Shown here one piece after another: positions 1 to 7,066 of a DNA stretch of 10,726 nucleotides. Origin of the DNA: an uncultured Bacteroidota bacterium. GTDB taxonomy: Bacteria; Bacteroidota; Bacteroidia; Chitinophagales; Chitinophagaceae. The notes under the pieces are model-generated. The model was not told the DNA's origin. It worked only from the letters and a program-made list of their open reading frames with translations, and ran no database searches. The stretch's first letter is position 1. Every line of letters begins with the position of its first letter. The DNA is taken from contig CAMLGP010000042.1 in NCBI GenBank assembly GCA_946479535.1, forward strand, positions 1 through 10,726, in the 5' to 3' direction. The position numbers and the translations under genes were made by a program.

Positions 1-906
1 CTGGAAAATATCCTCTACATCGCTATCATATACTTCTGACCAGATATGGTAACCATCTGCAGCATTTATCAATTGAGCCGTGATCCGCATTCTTTTACCT
101 GCTTTTCTTACACTGCCTGATAACAGTTTGGATACTCCTAGTTTTGTTCCGATCTGACGGATATCTTCATTTTTTCCCTTGAATGAAAAAGAGGAAGACC
201 TTGCAGTAACCTGCACACCTTCCACATGTGTTAATGCATTCAGAATCTCTTCTGATATTCCATCACTGAAATATTCATTCTCGGGATCGGCGCTCATATT
301 CACAAACGGAAGAACTGCAATTGATTTATCGGATCCTGATTTTACACTCACCTGTGCGGGGGAAGGAATCACCAGGCCTTCATTGGCAATTGCATAGACT
401 TCAACCTGTCTCTTTACGTTTTTAAGGCTGAACTTTCCCAGCATGCTGGTCTGGATATCAACCTGGTTCTTTATCTCATCAAAGATCTTGTCAGAGACCA
501 GCACAGCGCCAGGAACAGAAAGGGCTTCTATGCGGGAAGCAAGGTTTACACTGTCGCCATACACACCCTGGCTATCATAAGCAATATCACCGGAATGTAT
601 TCCTATCCGTAAGGATACCTTTGGTGTTTTTTGTAATTCCGCCTGTATCTCAATGGCGCATTTAACGGCATCAATTGCGCTCCCGAAAAGGCTCAGGGTG
701 CCATCTCCAAAATATTGAATGATCTTGCCGTTATAATAAGGGATTAATTTCTCGAGGATATATCGCTGGCGGTCGCGGAGCAATTTGGCCTTTTGTTCAT
801 CTTCCTGCATTAGAGCCGTATAACCGGTCATATCGGCAAACATTACTGCAGCCAGTTGCCGGGTAAGGTTGGATGAAGCTTTAGTATCGGTTGCAGGCTC
901 TGGCAT
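1..906 (-). CDS. Class III nucleotide cyclase fused to TolB-like (FlgO-type) domain, C-terminus outside window
   Basis: The frame is open from ATG 906 to the window edge, giving 302 residues without a stop. Residues 17-130 form a class III cyclase catalytic domain. FADMTGY carries metal-binding Asp25, YFGDGTLS carries Asp68, and GDSVNLASR supplies the transition-state pair Asn121 and Arg125. From about residue 190 a second domain begins, with SIAVLPFVNMS, FSDGISEEI, LLSGSVRK and ADGYHIWSEVYD. This is the TolB-like region often found after such cyclases, and TPR repeats frequently follow it in the family. The role is cyclic-nucleotide signalling, probably cytoplasmic, since no signal peptide is seen. 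The purine-specifying positions are unusual: Gln64 replaces the usual Lys and Gly114 the usual Asp, so substrate and even activity are uncertain. ATG 906 is chosen because an in-frame TGA lies at 961-963 and an exact -7 box sits at 930-937. It is divergent from the transporter gene. Confidence 0.9.
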   Translation of the reverse strand, partial: MPEPATDTKASSNLTRQLAAVMFADMTGYTALMQEDEQKAKLLRDRQRYILEKLIPYYNGKIIQYFGDGTLSLFGSAIDAVKCAIEIQAELQKTPKVSLRIGIHSGDIAYDSQGVYGDSVNLASRIEALSVPGAVLVSDKIFDEIKNQVDIQTSMLGKFSLKNVKRQVEVYAIANEGLVIPSPAQVSVKSGSDKSIAVLPFVNMSADPENEYFSDGISEEILNALTHVEGVQVTARSSSFSFKGKNEDIRQIGTKLGVSKLLSGSVRKAGKRMRITAQLINAADGYHIWSEVYDSDVEDIFQ

Positions 907-929
907 CAATTGTAATTTAGGCCACCACT

Positions 930-956
930 CAAAGGTAAGCAAATTAGGCAGGTCAA
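930..956 (-). promoter_or_regulatory. Predicted Bacteroidota sigma-A promoter for the cyclase gene
   Basis: On the minus strand TACCTTTG at 937-930 matches the Bacteroidota -7 consensus TAnnTTTG exactly. A TTG at 956-954 lies 16 nt upstream, slightly short for the usual -33 spacing. Transcription would begin near 925, leaving a leader of about 19 nt before ATG 906. This supports that start codon. The -33 match is weak. Confidence 0.55.
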
Positions 957-993
957 TCCCTCACCAGAAAGTGGTAATTGTTGCATGAAACAC

Positions 994-1001
994 TATTTTT
1001 G
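994..1001 (+). promoter_or_regulatory. Predicted -7 promoter element for the TauE/SafE gene
   Basis: TATTTTTG matches TAnnTTTG exactly. The last base lies 14 nt before ATG 1016, so the transcript would have a leader of only about 10 nt. No convincing -33 TTTG is visible at standard spacing. The 14-mer from 994 to 1007 recurs exactly at 8400-8413, in front of another gene. Confidence 0.5.
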
Positions 1002-1015
1002 ACGAATTCTGACTC

Positions 1016-1765
1016 ATGCATCTTTTAACCATTTCTACCCCCGCATACTGGTTTCTTGTTGGCCTCGGCGCATTTTTGATCGGTCTATCCAAGGCCGGGC
1101 TGAAAGGAATTGATATGGTGAATGTAGCCCTTATGGCCATTGTTTTTGGTGGAAAGGCATCAACCGGCATCGTATTACAACTACTTTGTGTGGCTGATGT
1201 GATGGCAGTGATCTATTATAACCGGCATGCCCGGTGGGGACATGTATGGAAGCTGATGCCCTGGATGGTGATCGGCATATTTATAGGTGTATACGTGGGC
1301 AAAGATCTGAACGAATCCATTTTCAGGAAGATCATGGCGGTGATCATTGTATTGACAGCACTGATAATGGTGTTCCTCGAAATAAGAAAAACAAAGGCAG
1401 TACCGGATAACAAGGTATTTGTTGCCAGCATGGGCCTGGCTTCGGGGTTTACCACCATGATAGGCAATCTGGCAGGCGCCTTTTCCAACGTTTACTTTTT
1501 GGCAATGCGTTTACTCAAGAATGATTTTATCGGAACAGCTGCGTGGGTTTTTCTTTTGATCAACTGGTTCAAACTTCCATTCCAGGTCATTTACTGGAAG
1601 AATGTGAATGGAGATACATTATATACAAATCTATTAGTATTGCCTGCACTCATTGCAGGATTCTGGATTGGAATCAAAATAGTGGCGAAAATCCAGGACG
1701 ATAGTTATCGCCGGGTAATTATTGGATTAACCATCATCGGTGCGATATTTATTTTCCTGAAATAA
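1016..1765 (+). CDS. TauE/SafE (DUF81) family integral membrane transporter
   Basis: This 249-residue, strongly hydrophobic protein has about seven to eight predicted membrane segments, near residues 8-27, 37-60, 77-95, 104-122, 136-158, 168-188, 205-225 and 232-248. The opening GLGAFLIGLSKAGLKG resembles the conserved GxxxGLxKxGlkG-like start of TauE/SafE proteins. The second half repeats the pattern, with ASGFTTMIGNLAGAFSNVYFL. Family members are proposed inner-membrane exporters of sulfite, sulfoacetate or related organic anions. The substrate here cannot be read from sequence, and no sulfur-metabolism gene lies beside it. ATG 1016 is the first start after a good -7 element at 994-1001, and the length is normal for the family. 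It is transcribed divergently from the cyclase. No clear terminator follows. Confidence 0.85.
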   Translation: MHLLTISTPAYWFLVGLGAFLIGLSKAGLKGIDMVNVALMAIVFGGKASTGIVLQLLCVADVMAVIYYNRHARWGHVWKLMPWMVIGIFIGVYVGKDLNESIFRKIMAVIIVLTALIMVFLEIRKTKAVPDNKVFVASMGLASGFTTMIGNLAGAFSNVYFLAMRLLKNDFIGTAAWVFLLINWFKLPFQVIYWKNVNGDTLYTNLLVLPALIAGFWIGIKIVAKIQDDSYRRVIIGLTIIGAIFIFLK

Positions 1766-1855
1766 TACAGGGTAGAATTTTGTCGCCCTTCGAGGCAATT
1801 TTGCCCCATTCAGGGCCAACGATCACCTATTACTACATGGTATATCTATTGCATA

Positions 1856-2659
1856 ATGGTACTAAAACCTGTTATGTACCGGATCCTGTTTGTATTGACT
1901 GTAAGCATGGTATTTTCCTGCAAGCATATCATGTTCCATCCTGAGGAAGTAAGACCTAATGCAAAAAATTTAAATGCCATTAATCTTCAGAAACTGCAAT
2001 CATTTAATGCAAAGACCTCCTTCAAATTCATAATGACAGGAGATACACAGGAATTTTATGATGAACTGGAAGATTTTGTTGCCCATGTTAATAGCATGAA
2101 TGATATTTCATTTGTATTACTGAATGGTGACCTTGTTGAATTTGGATGGAACAATGAATTCAACTGGGTTGCGGACCGGCTGGCAAAATTGAAAGTACCT
2201 TATATTACCACGATCGGAAATCATGATATGCTGGCTAATGGACGTGAAATATATAAGCAAATGTTTGGTCCGGAGAATTTCGTGTTTAATTATGGTAGTT
2301 CCAGGTTCATTTGCTTAAACACCAATTCAAGAGAGACAGGTTATGATGGAACCATTCCTGATATGAACTGGCTTTCAAATCAATTAAAGGATACAACTCC
2401 ACAAAATATTTTTATACTGTCTCATGTGCCTCCTTTTTCCGAGGATTTCAACCGCTCCATAGAATTTGATTTCAGGGTACTGCTACGCTCCAATCCCCGG
2501 ACACGTTTATCACTACATGGACATGAACATAAATATCACGTGGAAAAACCTTATGGTGATGGAATGGAATACCTGGTGGCTGGCTCGGGAGAACAACGGA
2601 ATTATGCACTGATCACCGTAAACGGAAGTGACTATACTTTGGAAGAAAAATATTATTGA
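1856..2659 (+). CDS. Calcineurin-like metallophosphoesterase, probable lipoprotein
   Basis: This 267-residue protein carries the five metallophosphoesterase blocks in order: GDTQ (residues 62-65), LLNGDLVEFG (Asp92), TTIGNHDM (121-124), LSHVPP (His190) and HGHEH (221-225). In block one the canonical DxH is D-T-Q, so Gln65 takes the place of the metal-ligand His. This variant is seen in some subfamilies and need not abolish activity. The N-terminus has a basic start, a hydrophobic stretch and VFSC, so Cys22 is a plausible lipidation site and the enzyme would sit in the envelope. The substrate is unknown; the family hydrolyses phosphomono- or diesters with two metal ions. An alternative ATG at 1874 gives a more typical signal peptide length. 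The stop is followed after one base by the next start, indicating co-transcription. Confidence 0.85.
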   Translation: MVLKPVMYRILFVLTVSMVFSCKHIMFHPEEVRPNAKNLNAINLQKLQSFNAKTSFKFIMTGDTQEFYDELEDFVAHVNSMNDISFVLLNGDLVEFGWNNEFNWVADRLAKLKVPYITTIGNHDMLANGREIYKQMFGPENFVFNYGSSRFICLNTNSRETGYDGTIPDMNWLSNQLKDTTPQNIFILSHVPPFSEDFNRSIEFDFRVLLRSNPRTRLSLHGHEHKYHVEKPYGDGMEYLVAGSGEQRNYALITVNGSDYTLEEKYY

Positions 2660-2660
2660 G

Positions 2661-3221
2661 ATGAGGGTACGTTTACTTTTTTATTTTTTACTTGCCTTTC
2701 CCATTGGGCTTCCTGCTCAAAAAAAGGGGGTAAAGCCCTTAATACCTGATCATGGAACTATTCAATTTGCAGGCGGAATTGGTTTCCTTTCTGGCGGCAT
2801 TGGATATGATTCAAAAAATAAAAGAATACAAACAGATATACTATATGGGTATGTGCCGGAAGAACTGGGAGGGGTAACTATTCACTGTATTACGGGTAAA
2901 TTCACCTGGATAGCGGTTTCCTCAAGATTGAAGAATAATATTACGGCAGACTGGCTTTCAACCGGGCTCCTGATAAATTATGTATTCGGCAAACAATATT
3001 TCTTTTTATCGCCGGATAAATATCCACTTAAATATTATGGTCTGCCTACAGCAGCTCACATTGGGATCTTTGCCGGAGGTGGCCTTCGCTATAAAAAAGC
3101 AGGAATTTATTATGAGCTGGGAACTACAGACAGAGACCTGGCGAGTTATCTCACGAATGTAAGCGCCTTCCCATTCTTTGACATTGTGAATATTGGGATA
3201 GGGGCAAGATATTTTTTTTAA
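2661..3221 (+). CDS. Exported small beta-barrel-like hypothetical protein
   Basis: This 186-residue protein has a Sec signal peptide (MRVRLLFYFLL..., probable cleavage after Ala19). The mature part alternates polar and aromatic or Gly residues, for example IQFAGGIGFLSGGIGY, HIGIFAGGGLRYKKAGIYYELG and NIGIGARYFF. It ends in Phe-Phe, as outer-membrane barrel strands often do. Barrel-like proteins of this size are common in Bacteroidota outer membranes and I cannot assign a function. ATG 2661 is preferred over an upstream in-frame ATG at 2628, which overlaps the phosphoesterase gene and would put 11 residues before the signal peptide. The start lies one base after the TGA of the phosphoesterase gene, so translation is probably coupled. 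The pair may act together at the cell surface. Confidence 0.75.
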   Translation: MRVRLLFYFLLAFPIGLPAQKKGVKPLIPDHGTIQFAGGIGFLSGGIGYDSKNKRIQTDILYGYVPEELGGVTIHCITGKFTWIAVSSRLKNNITADWLSTGLLINYVFGKQYFFLSPDKYPLKYYGLPTAAHIGIFAGGGLRYKKAGIYYELGTTDRDLASYLTNVSAFPFFDIVNIGIGARYFF

Positions 3222-3278
3222 AGGCGTAGGGGTAAGGGAACAGTCAATTGTCTTTTCATAAATAAAACCATTAAAAGA

Positions 3279-3911
3279 ATGAAAAGGCAGTTCAAAACTT
3301 TAGTCACTATTGCATTGATTTTTACCAGCACATCAATATTTGCACAGAATGGAAGCGTACGTACGGTTTTTAAACGTGGGGTATTGAGTTCAGGTGGGTA
3401 TGGAGCAGCTACCAACCAGTTCACGACCATTCGCGGCAAATTTGCCAATATGGCCGGATTGTATGGAGGATGGTTTATCAACCATCGGTTTATGATTGGG
3501 GCGGCACTGGCGTCAACTACCAACAATATTCATGTACCGCTACAGTACAGCGCTGATCCGGTAAGAGATCTTAGCTATGAGTATGGTCATTTCGGCCTGA
3601 TGACGGAGTACGTTGTTGGGTCTGATAAACCAGTTCACCTTGTAGTTAATTTAATGACCGGGGCCGGATTCACTCTTCAATATGAGCGATTTGGCTATCA
3701 CAATTCCAGTTATCAGGATGATGTCCATGATCAGAACTGGTTCTTTGTAGCAGAGCCTGGCGTTCAGCTTGAAATGAATCTCTTTAAATGGATGCGTATC
3801 AGCCCCGGGGTTTCCTATCGCCGTTCATTTGGTAGCAATGGGCGTGGTCTGGATGACAAGGACATCAGCGGAGTCTCTTACAATGCAACGCTGAAATTTG
3901 GAAAATTCTGA
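3279..3911 (+). CDS. Exported outer-membrane beta-barrel-like hypothetical protein
   Basis: This 210-residue protein starts with a clear Sec signal peptide (MKRQFKTLVTIALIF..., cleavage probably after Ala22 in SIFA-QNG). The mature region has repeated amphipathic strand-like segments: MAGLYGGWFINHRFMIGAALAS, YGHFGLMTEYVV, VNLMTGAGFTLQYERFGYH, FFVAEPGVQLEMNLFKWMRISPGVSYRR and SYNATLKFGKF. The C-terminal residue is Phe. This composition and length fit a small eight-stranded-type outer-membrane barrel; the function is unknown. It lies 57 nt after the preceding barrel-like gene on the same strand and may share its transcript, as I found no convincing promoter in the gap. Its stop is two bases from the stop of the convergent cytochrome gene. 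Confidence 0.75.
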   Translation: MKRQFKTLVTIALIFTSTSIFAQNGSVRTVFKRGVLSSGGYGAATNQFTTIRGKFANMAGLYGGWFINHRFMIGAALASTTNNIHVPLQYSADPVRDLSYEYGHFGLMTEYVVGSDKPVHLVVNLMTGAGFTLQYERFGYHNSSYQDDVHDQNWFFVAEPGVQLEMNLFKWMRISPGVSYRRSFGSNGRGLDDKDISGVSYNATLKFGKF

Positions 3912-3913
3912 TC

Positions 3914-4501
3914 CTATTTCAATTCGGCCAGTGTTTTTGGTGCAGGCACCAGGTTATCCACGGGATTTGTTGATTTAAGAAAAGCAAAAACTGCTTTCAG
4001 ATCATCATCATTCAGTTTGCCGATATTATGCCAGGGCATGGGAGGTAGCAGATCACGGTTTCCTTCCATGCCTTTCCATTTTCCTTTACGTAATGCAGTG
4101 AAGAATTGATCCTCGGTCCAGTTACCAATTCCAGTTGCATCAGAAGTAAGATTGGCAGAGAATGATGCACCCCACATACCAATAGCAGAAGTAAGGTCAG
4201 GATTAAACAATGTCCATCCTTTTTTGATCTCAGAAGTATCAACAGGCGGTAGCTGACTGTCATGCCTGAAACCTGAAAGACGAAGTTCCGGGATAAGTTC
4301 GGGTCCATTTGGTCCCATACGCTTTGGAGAATGACAGTCATCGCATAACATGGTTGTTACCAGGTAAGATCCACGTTTCACCAGGCTGTCCTGGTTAACT
4401 TTAACAATAACAGCATCTGCCGGCCTGTTATCACGGCATGCCACCACTGCAACCAGAATAAGGGCAGTGGGAATAGATAAGGTTAAAAATGCTTTTTTCA
4501 T
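3914..4501 (-). CDS. Monohaem cytochrome c family lipoprotein
   Basis: This 195-residue protein has a hydrophobic N-terminus ending in VVAC, so Cys22 is the probable lipidated residue and the protein would be anchored in the envelope. The haem-binding motif CDDCH is at residues 53-57, preceded by RGSYLV, a common lead-in of class I cytochromes. PPMPW near the end supplies Met155 as the probable distal haem ligand. Between them, FSANLTSDATGIGNWTEDQFFTALRKG resembles the cytochrome subunits of dehydrogenase complexes. The role is electron transfer, but the partner is not visible, since no oxidase or dehydrogenase gene lies nearby. It has only one CxxCH, whereas dehydrogenase cytochrome subunits often have two or three. 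It converges on the barrel-like gene with two bases between stop codons. Confidence 0.85.
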   Translation of the reverse strand: MKKAFLTLSIPTALILVAVVACRDNRPADAVIVKVNQDSLVKRGSYLVTTMLCDDCHSPKRMGPNGPELIPELRLSGFRHDSQLPPVDTSEIKKGWTLFNPDLTSAIGMWGASFSANLTSDATGIGNWTEDQFFTALRKGKWKGMEGNRDLLPPMPWHNIGKLNDDDLKAVFAFLKSTNPVDNLVPAPKTLAELK

Positions 4502-4617
4502 AAATGATTAATGGTTGAACTTTAATTTGAGGGCAAGGTAGGGCGGCGATACCCGGAGGAATAGCCCGTTTTAAATGAACTGAAGAAATGGGTGGATGAA
4601 ATGGGCCTGGGGTGGCA

Positions 4618-4649
4618 TTTGCATTTACCACGATTAAATTGTATCTTTG
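4618..4649 (+). promoter_or_regulatory. Predicted Bacteroidota promoter for the RhlE-like helicase
   Basis: TTTG at 4618-4621 and TATCTTTG at 4642-4649 match the Bacteroidota -33 (TTTG) and -7 (TAnnTTTG) elements, separated by 20 nt, which is within the usual spacing. This is the best two-part promoter in the window. Transcription would begin near 4654, giving a leader of about 130 nt before GTG 4785. Confidence 0.65.
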
Positions 4650-4653
4650 TAAT

Positions 4654-4784
4654 TCTTAATGTTATTGCTCTCTCAATTTGTGTAGTCTAATCCACCCAAA
4701 TGCCGTGATGGCTTAACGTAAGGCAGGTAAAGTATCAACCAGATTTTGATAGCCTTACCACAATTTTTAATCAAATACTTTCAA
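4654..4784 (+). other. Long 5' leader of the helicase mRNA, possible regulatory RNA
   Basis: About 130 nt lie between the predicted transcription start and the GTG start. The stretch holds no credible gene. It contains a small palindromic element at about 4712-4722 (CTTA-acg-TAAG) and is otherwise AU-rich. DEAD-box helicase and cold-shock genes in many bacteria have long structured leaders. Such a role here is inference, and I recognise no known RNA family. The minus-strand side of this gap (from 4502) should contain the promoter of the cytochrome gene, but no good match is visible. Confidence 0.35.
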
Positions 4785-6035
4785 GTGTCATTTAATCAAT
4801 TAGGACTCATTGAGCCTTTATTACAGGCATTGAGCCAGGAAGGTTATACCAATCCAACACCTATCCAGGAAAAAGCAATTCCTGTTATTTTACAAAAAAG
4901 AGATCTACTGGGCTGTGCGCAGACAGGTACCGGCAAAACAGCCGCTTTTACTATTCCAATCCTTCAGCTAATGCAAAAGGAGTTGGAAGCTAATCCGCCA
5001 ACAAATCGAAAGATCCAGACCTTAATTCTTACACCTACACGTGAATTGGCCATCCAGATTGGAGAAAGCATCAATTCTTATGGCAAATTTCTTAACCTGA
5101 AGAATCGTGTCATTTTTGGTGGTGTATCGCAGTTCCATCAGGTTCAATCCATTCGCCGTGGCATTGATATCCTGGTAGCTACACCAGGCAGGTTACTGGA
5201 TCTGGTACAACAACGCCATATTTCCCTGAACGATATCAAATACTTTGTGCTGGATGAAGCAGATCGTATGTTAGATATGGGATTTGTGCATGATGTAAGA
5301 CGCATTATTGCAAAGCTTCCGGCCAAAAGGCAAACATTGTTCTTTTCTGCTACGATGCCGAATGAGATCAAACAGCTTGCAAATATACTGTTGACTGATC
5401 CGGTGAAAGTAGAGGTAACACCTCCTGCATCAACGGTGGATATGATCCAGCAATCAATTTATTATACGGAAAAGCAAAACAAGCAATCATTGCTGATCCA
5501 TTTATTGCAGGATACATCTGTGGAATCTGTGCTGGTATTCACACAGATGAAATATTCAGCAGATAAACTGGCGAAATCACTCAATAAGGCTGGTATTCGA
5601 ACTCAGGCAATACATGGTAACAAGGCCCAGAATGCACGGCAGGCTGCTTTGGAAAGTTTCAGAGCAAGAAAGACGCGTGTGCTGGTTGCAACGGATATTG
5701 CAGCACGTGGTATTGATATTGATGATCTCACACATGTGATCAATTTCGAATTACCGAATGTACCGGAGACCTATGTTCACCGTATTGGCAGAACAGGCAG
5801 GGCAGGGGCAAGCGGGATCGCTATTTCATTCTGTGATTGGGGTGAAAAGACTTTTCTTACCGATATTCAAAAGCTGATCCGTAAAAGTATTCCTGTGGTA
5901 CAGGGTCATCCTTTTGACAATACATCAATGTATTCTTCACCCGTGCAGTCTTCTACCAGTTCGGCACCAACATTCCAGAGTAGCAGAAGACCAGGAATGG
6001 GAGGCAGGAAAAGGACTTTCAGGCAGGGAGCATAA
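4785..6035 (+). CDS. rhlE: DEAD-box ATP-dependent RNA helicase, RhlE subfamily
   Basis: This 416-residue protein has the complete DEAD-box motif set: Q motif GYTNPTPIQ (20-28), motif I AQTGTGKT (45-52), PTRELA (84-89), TPGR (133-136), DEAD (157-160), SAT (188-190), [18 protein letters not shown] (302-311) and [10 protein letters not shown] (332-341). The N-terminus (SFNQLGL...LLQAL...GY) is the RhlE-type opening. The tail after about 375 is Ser-rich and ends in a basic segment ([11 protein letters not shown]) that probably binds RNA. The enzyme unwinds short RNA duplexes with ATP, acting in ribosome assembly, RNA decay or cold adaptation. GTG 4785 is chosen because family alignment begins there. 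An upstream TTG at 4746 would add 13 unrelated residues, and there is no in-frame ATG until codon 63. Its last 17 nt overlap the convergent GNAT gene. Confidence 0.93.
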   Translation: MSFNQLGLIEPLLQALSQEGYTNPTPIQEKAIPVILQKRDLLGCAQTGTGKTAAFTIPILQLMQKELEANPPTNRKIQTLILTPTRELAIQIGESINSYGKFLNLKNRVIFGGVSQFHQVQSIRRGIDILVATPGRLLDLVQQRHISLNDIKYFVLDEADRMLDMGFVHDVRRIIAKLPAKRQTLFFSATMPNEIKQLANILLTDPVKVEVTPPASTVDMIQQSIYYTEKQNKQSLLIHLLQDTSVESVLVFTQMKYSADKLAKSLNKAGIRTQAIHGNKAQNARQAALESFRARKTRVLVATDIAARGIDIDDLTHVINFELPNVPETYVHRIGRTGRAGASGIAISFCDWGEKTFLTDIQKLIRKSIPVVQGHPFDNTSMYSSPVQSSTSSAPTFQSSRRPGMGGRKRTFRQGA

Positions 6036-6468
6036 AGCTCTTCCATTGGGCCTGGCTCATTTCAAACCTTATTTCACCGTTTGATCGAATGCCAGTCCTG
6101 GTCCAGCCAGCCGCCTGATAGAACTTTTCAGCGCGGGTACCTGAAGCAGTGCCCAGCCATATCGTCTCATTCGTTTGGGCAAAATACCAGTTCATCATCC
6201 GGTCATGCAGTAACCTTCCGATTCCCTTACGTTCATATCCAGGCCGAATGAATAAAGCCCACACATTATTGTCCTTTACTGAGATGATGGAGAAACCAAC
6301 TATTCTGTTACCAATCTCGCATACCCACCCTTTGCCACGATTTATCAAATAATCTTTGCAATCTGCATCGGTTACCAATGATGGATCAGGCAAAGGATTT
6401 TCCTTTACCTGATTCCTTACCACCTGGATCTGTGGAATATCTGCGGTAACTGCTTCCCTGACGATCAT
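6019..6468 (-). CDS. GNAT family N-acetyltransferase
   Basis: The 149-residue protein begins [18 protein letters not shown], the usual first strand and helix of GNAT proteins. The central block [23 protein letters not shown] contains the acetyl-CoA pyrophosphate-binding loop (R-K-G-I-G). [20 protein letters not shown] is the typical strand-helix following it, in which a Tyr often serves as general acid. The family transfers acetyl groups from acetyl-CoA to amines; the substrate is unknown. ATG 6468 is preferred to the TTG two codons earlier, because family members start close to the IVREA strand. A -7 box ends only three bases before that ATG, so the mRNA may be leaderless. The gene overlaps the helicase gene tail to tail by 17 nt and is divergent from a second acetyltransferase of a different subfamily. 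Confidence 0.88.
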   Translation of the reverse strand: MIVREAVTADIPQIQVVRNQVKENPLPDPSLVTDADCKDYLINRGKGWVCEIGNRIVGFSIISVKDNNVWALFIRPGYERKGIGRLLHDRMMNWYFAQTNETIWLGTASGTRAEKFYQAAGWTRTGIRSNGEIRFEMSQAQWKSFMLPA

Positions 6469-6471
6469 ACC

Positions 6472-6479
6472 CAAAATTA
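6472..6479 (-). promoter_or_regulatory. Predicted -7 promoter element giving a leaderless GNAT mRNA
   Basis: On the minus strand TAATTTTG (6479-6472) matches TAnnTTTG exactly and ends three bases before ATG 6468. With initiation four to six bases downstream of the box, the transcript would begin at or very near the A of the start codon. No good -33 TTTG is seen, so this rests on one element. Confidence 0.4.
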
Positions 6480-6521
6480 CAATTTCAGAATAAACCTTAA
6501 ATTGCCGGAAACCCGGAAAAC

Positions 6522-7064
6522 ATGCTGACGATCAATTTTACTCCGTTTCCGAATCTTGCTACCAATCGTCTCCTTCTGCGCAAATTAACCCATGAAGACG
6601 ACCGGGACATTTATTACCTGCGGTCTGATGAATCCGTAAATTATTACCTTGACCGTGATAAGGCTCAATCACTGAATGATGCAAAAGCTTTTATAGAAAA
6701 AATTAATTCAATGATTGAAAATAATGGCGGTGTTTACTGGGCTATTATTTACAAGCAGGAGAACAGGCTGATCGGTACCATTTGCATGTTTAGTTTCAAC
6801 AGTGAAAACTCTAAAGCAGAGATCGGTTATGAATTGCTGCCGGCTTTCCAGGGCAAAGGTCTGATGCAGGAAGCATTAAGTGAAGTATTAAATTACGCCT
6901 CGGCCACACTACACATTCAAACCCTGGAAGCCTGGTCACACAAGCACAATGAATCCTCCATAGCCTTATTGACAAAAAATGAATTCTCCAGGGATCTGCA
7001 GGCAGAATTCGGTGTAAGGGACCTGCCGCTGGAAATGGCAATTTATTCTAAAAAATTTTCCTGA
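6522..7064 (+). CDS. GNAT acetyltransferase, RimJ/RimL-like
   Basis: The 180-residue protein opens with FPNLATNRLLLRKLTHEDDRDIYYLRSDE, the standard N-terminus of RimJ/RimL-type GNAT proteins. It has GTICMFSFNSENSKAEIGYELLPAFQGKGLMQEAL, where Q-G-K-G-L-M is the acetyl-CoA loop. EAWSHKHNESSIALLTKNEF provides the conserved Asn-x-x-S segment and the step that normally precedes a GF or GL motif. RimJ and RimL acetylate N-termini of ribosomal proteins, but most relatives have other or unknown amine substrates, so no specific role is assigned. It is divergent from the other GNAT gene across 53 nt. Its promoter is not obvious; TAAATTG near 6498 is a poor match. Its TGA lies two bases from the stop of the convergent DUF3500 gene. 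Confidence 0.87.
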   Translation: MLTINFTPFPNLATNRLLLRKLTHEDDRDIYYLRSDESVNYYLDRDKAQSLNDAKAFIEKINSMIENNGGVYWAIIYKQENRLIGTICMFSFNSENSKAEIGYELLPAFQGKGLMQEALSEVLNYASATLHIQTLEAWSHKHNESSIALLTKNEFSRDLQAEFGVRDLPLEMAIYSKKFS

Positions 7065-7066
7065 TC

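Noticed and set aside
961..1170. A minus-strand frame of 69 codons in the same frame as the cyclase, as a possible N-terminal part of it
   Set aside because: It ends with TGA at 961-963 before the cyclase start, lies opposite the transporter gene, and its protein shows no domain. A promoter between it and ATG 906 supports the shorter gene.
1794..1805. GGCAATTTTGCC inverted repeat after the transporter gene as a terminator
   Set aside because: The stem is only four to five pairs, the loop is too small if fully paired, and no T run follows. The AATTTTG copies here (1776-1782, 1797-1803) are also only near matches to a -7 box and lack a -33 element.
2628..2660. Upstream ATG for the first barrel-like protein
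   Set aside because: It would overlap the phosphoesterase gene by 32 nt and put a non-hydrophobic extension before a normal signal peptide starting at 2661.
4012..4341. A 109-codon minus-strand open frame within the cytochrome gene
   Set aside because: It is out of frame with the cytochrome, whose CxxCH and lipobox identify the true frame.
4746..4784. TTG start adding 13 residues to the helicase
   Set aside because: RhlE-type proteins begin with SF-x-x-LGL, which matches the GTG at 4785. The extra residues have no counterpart.
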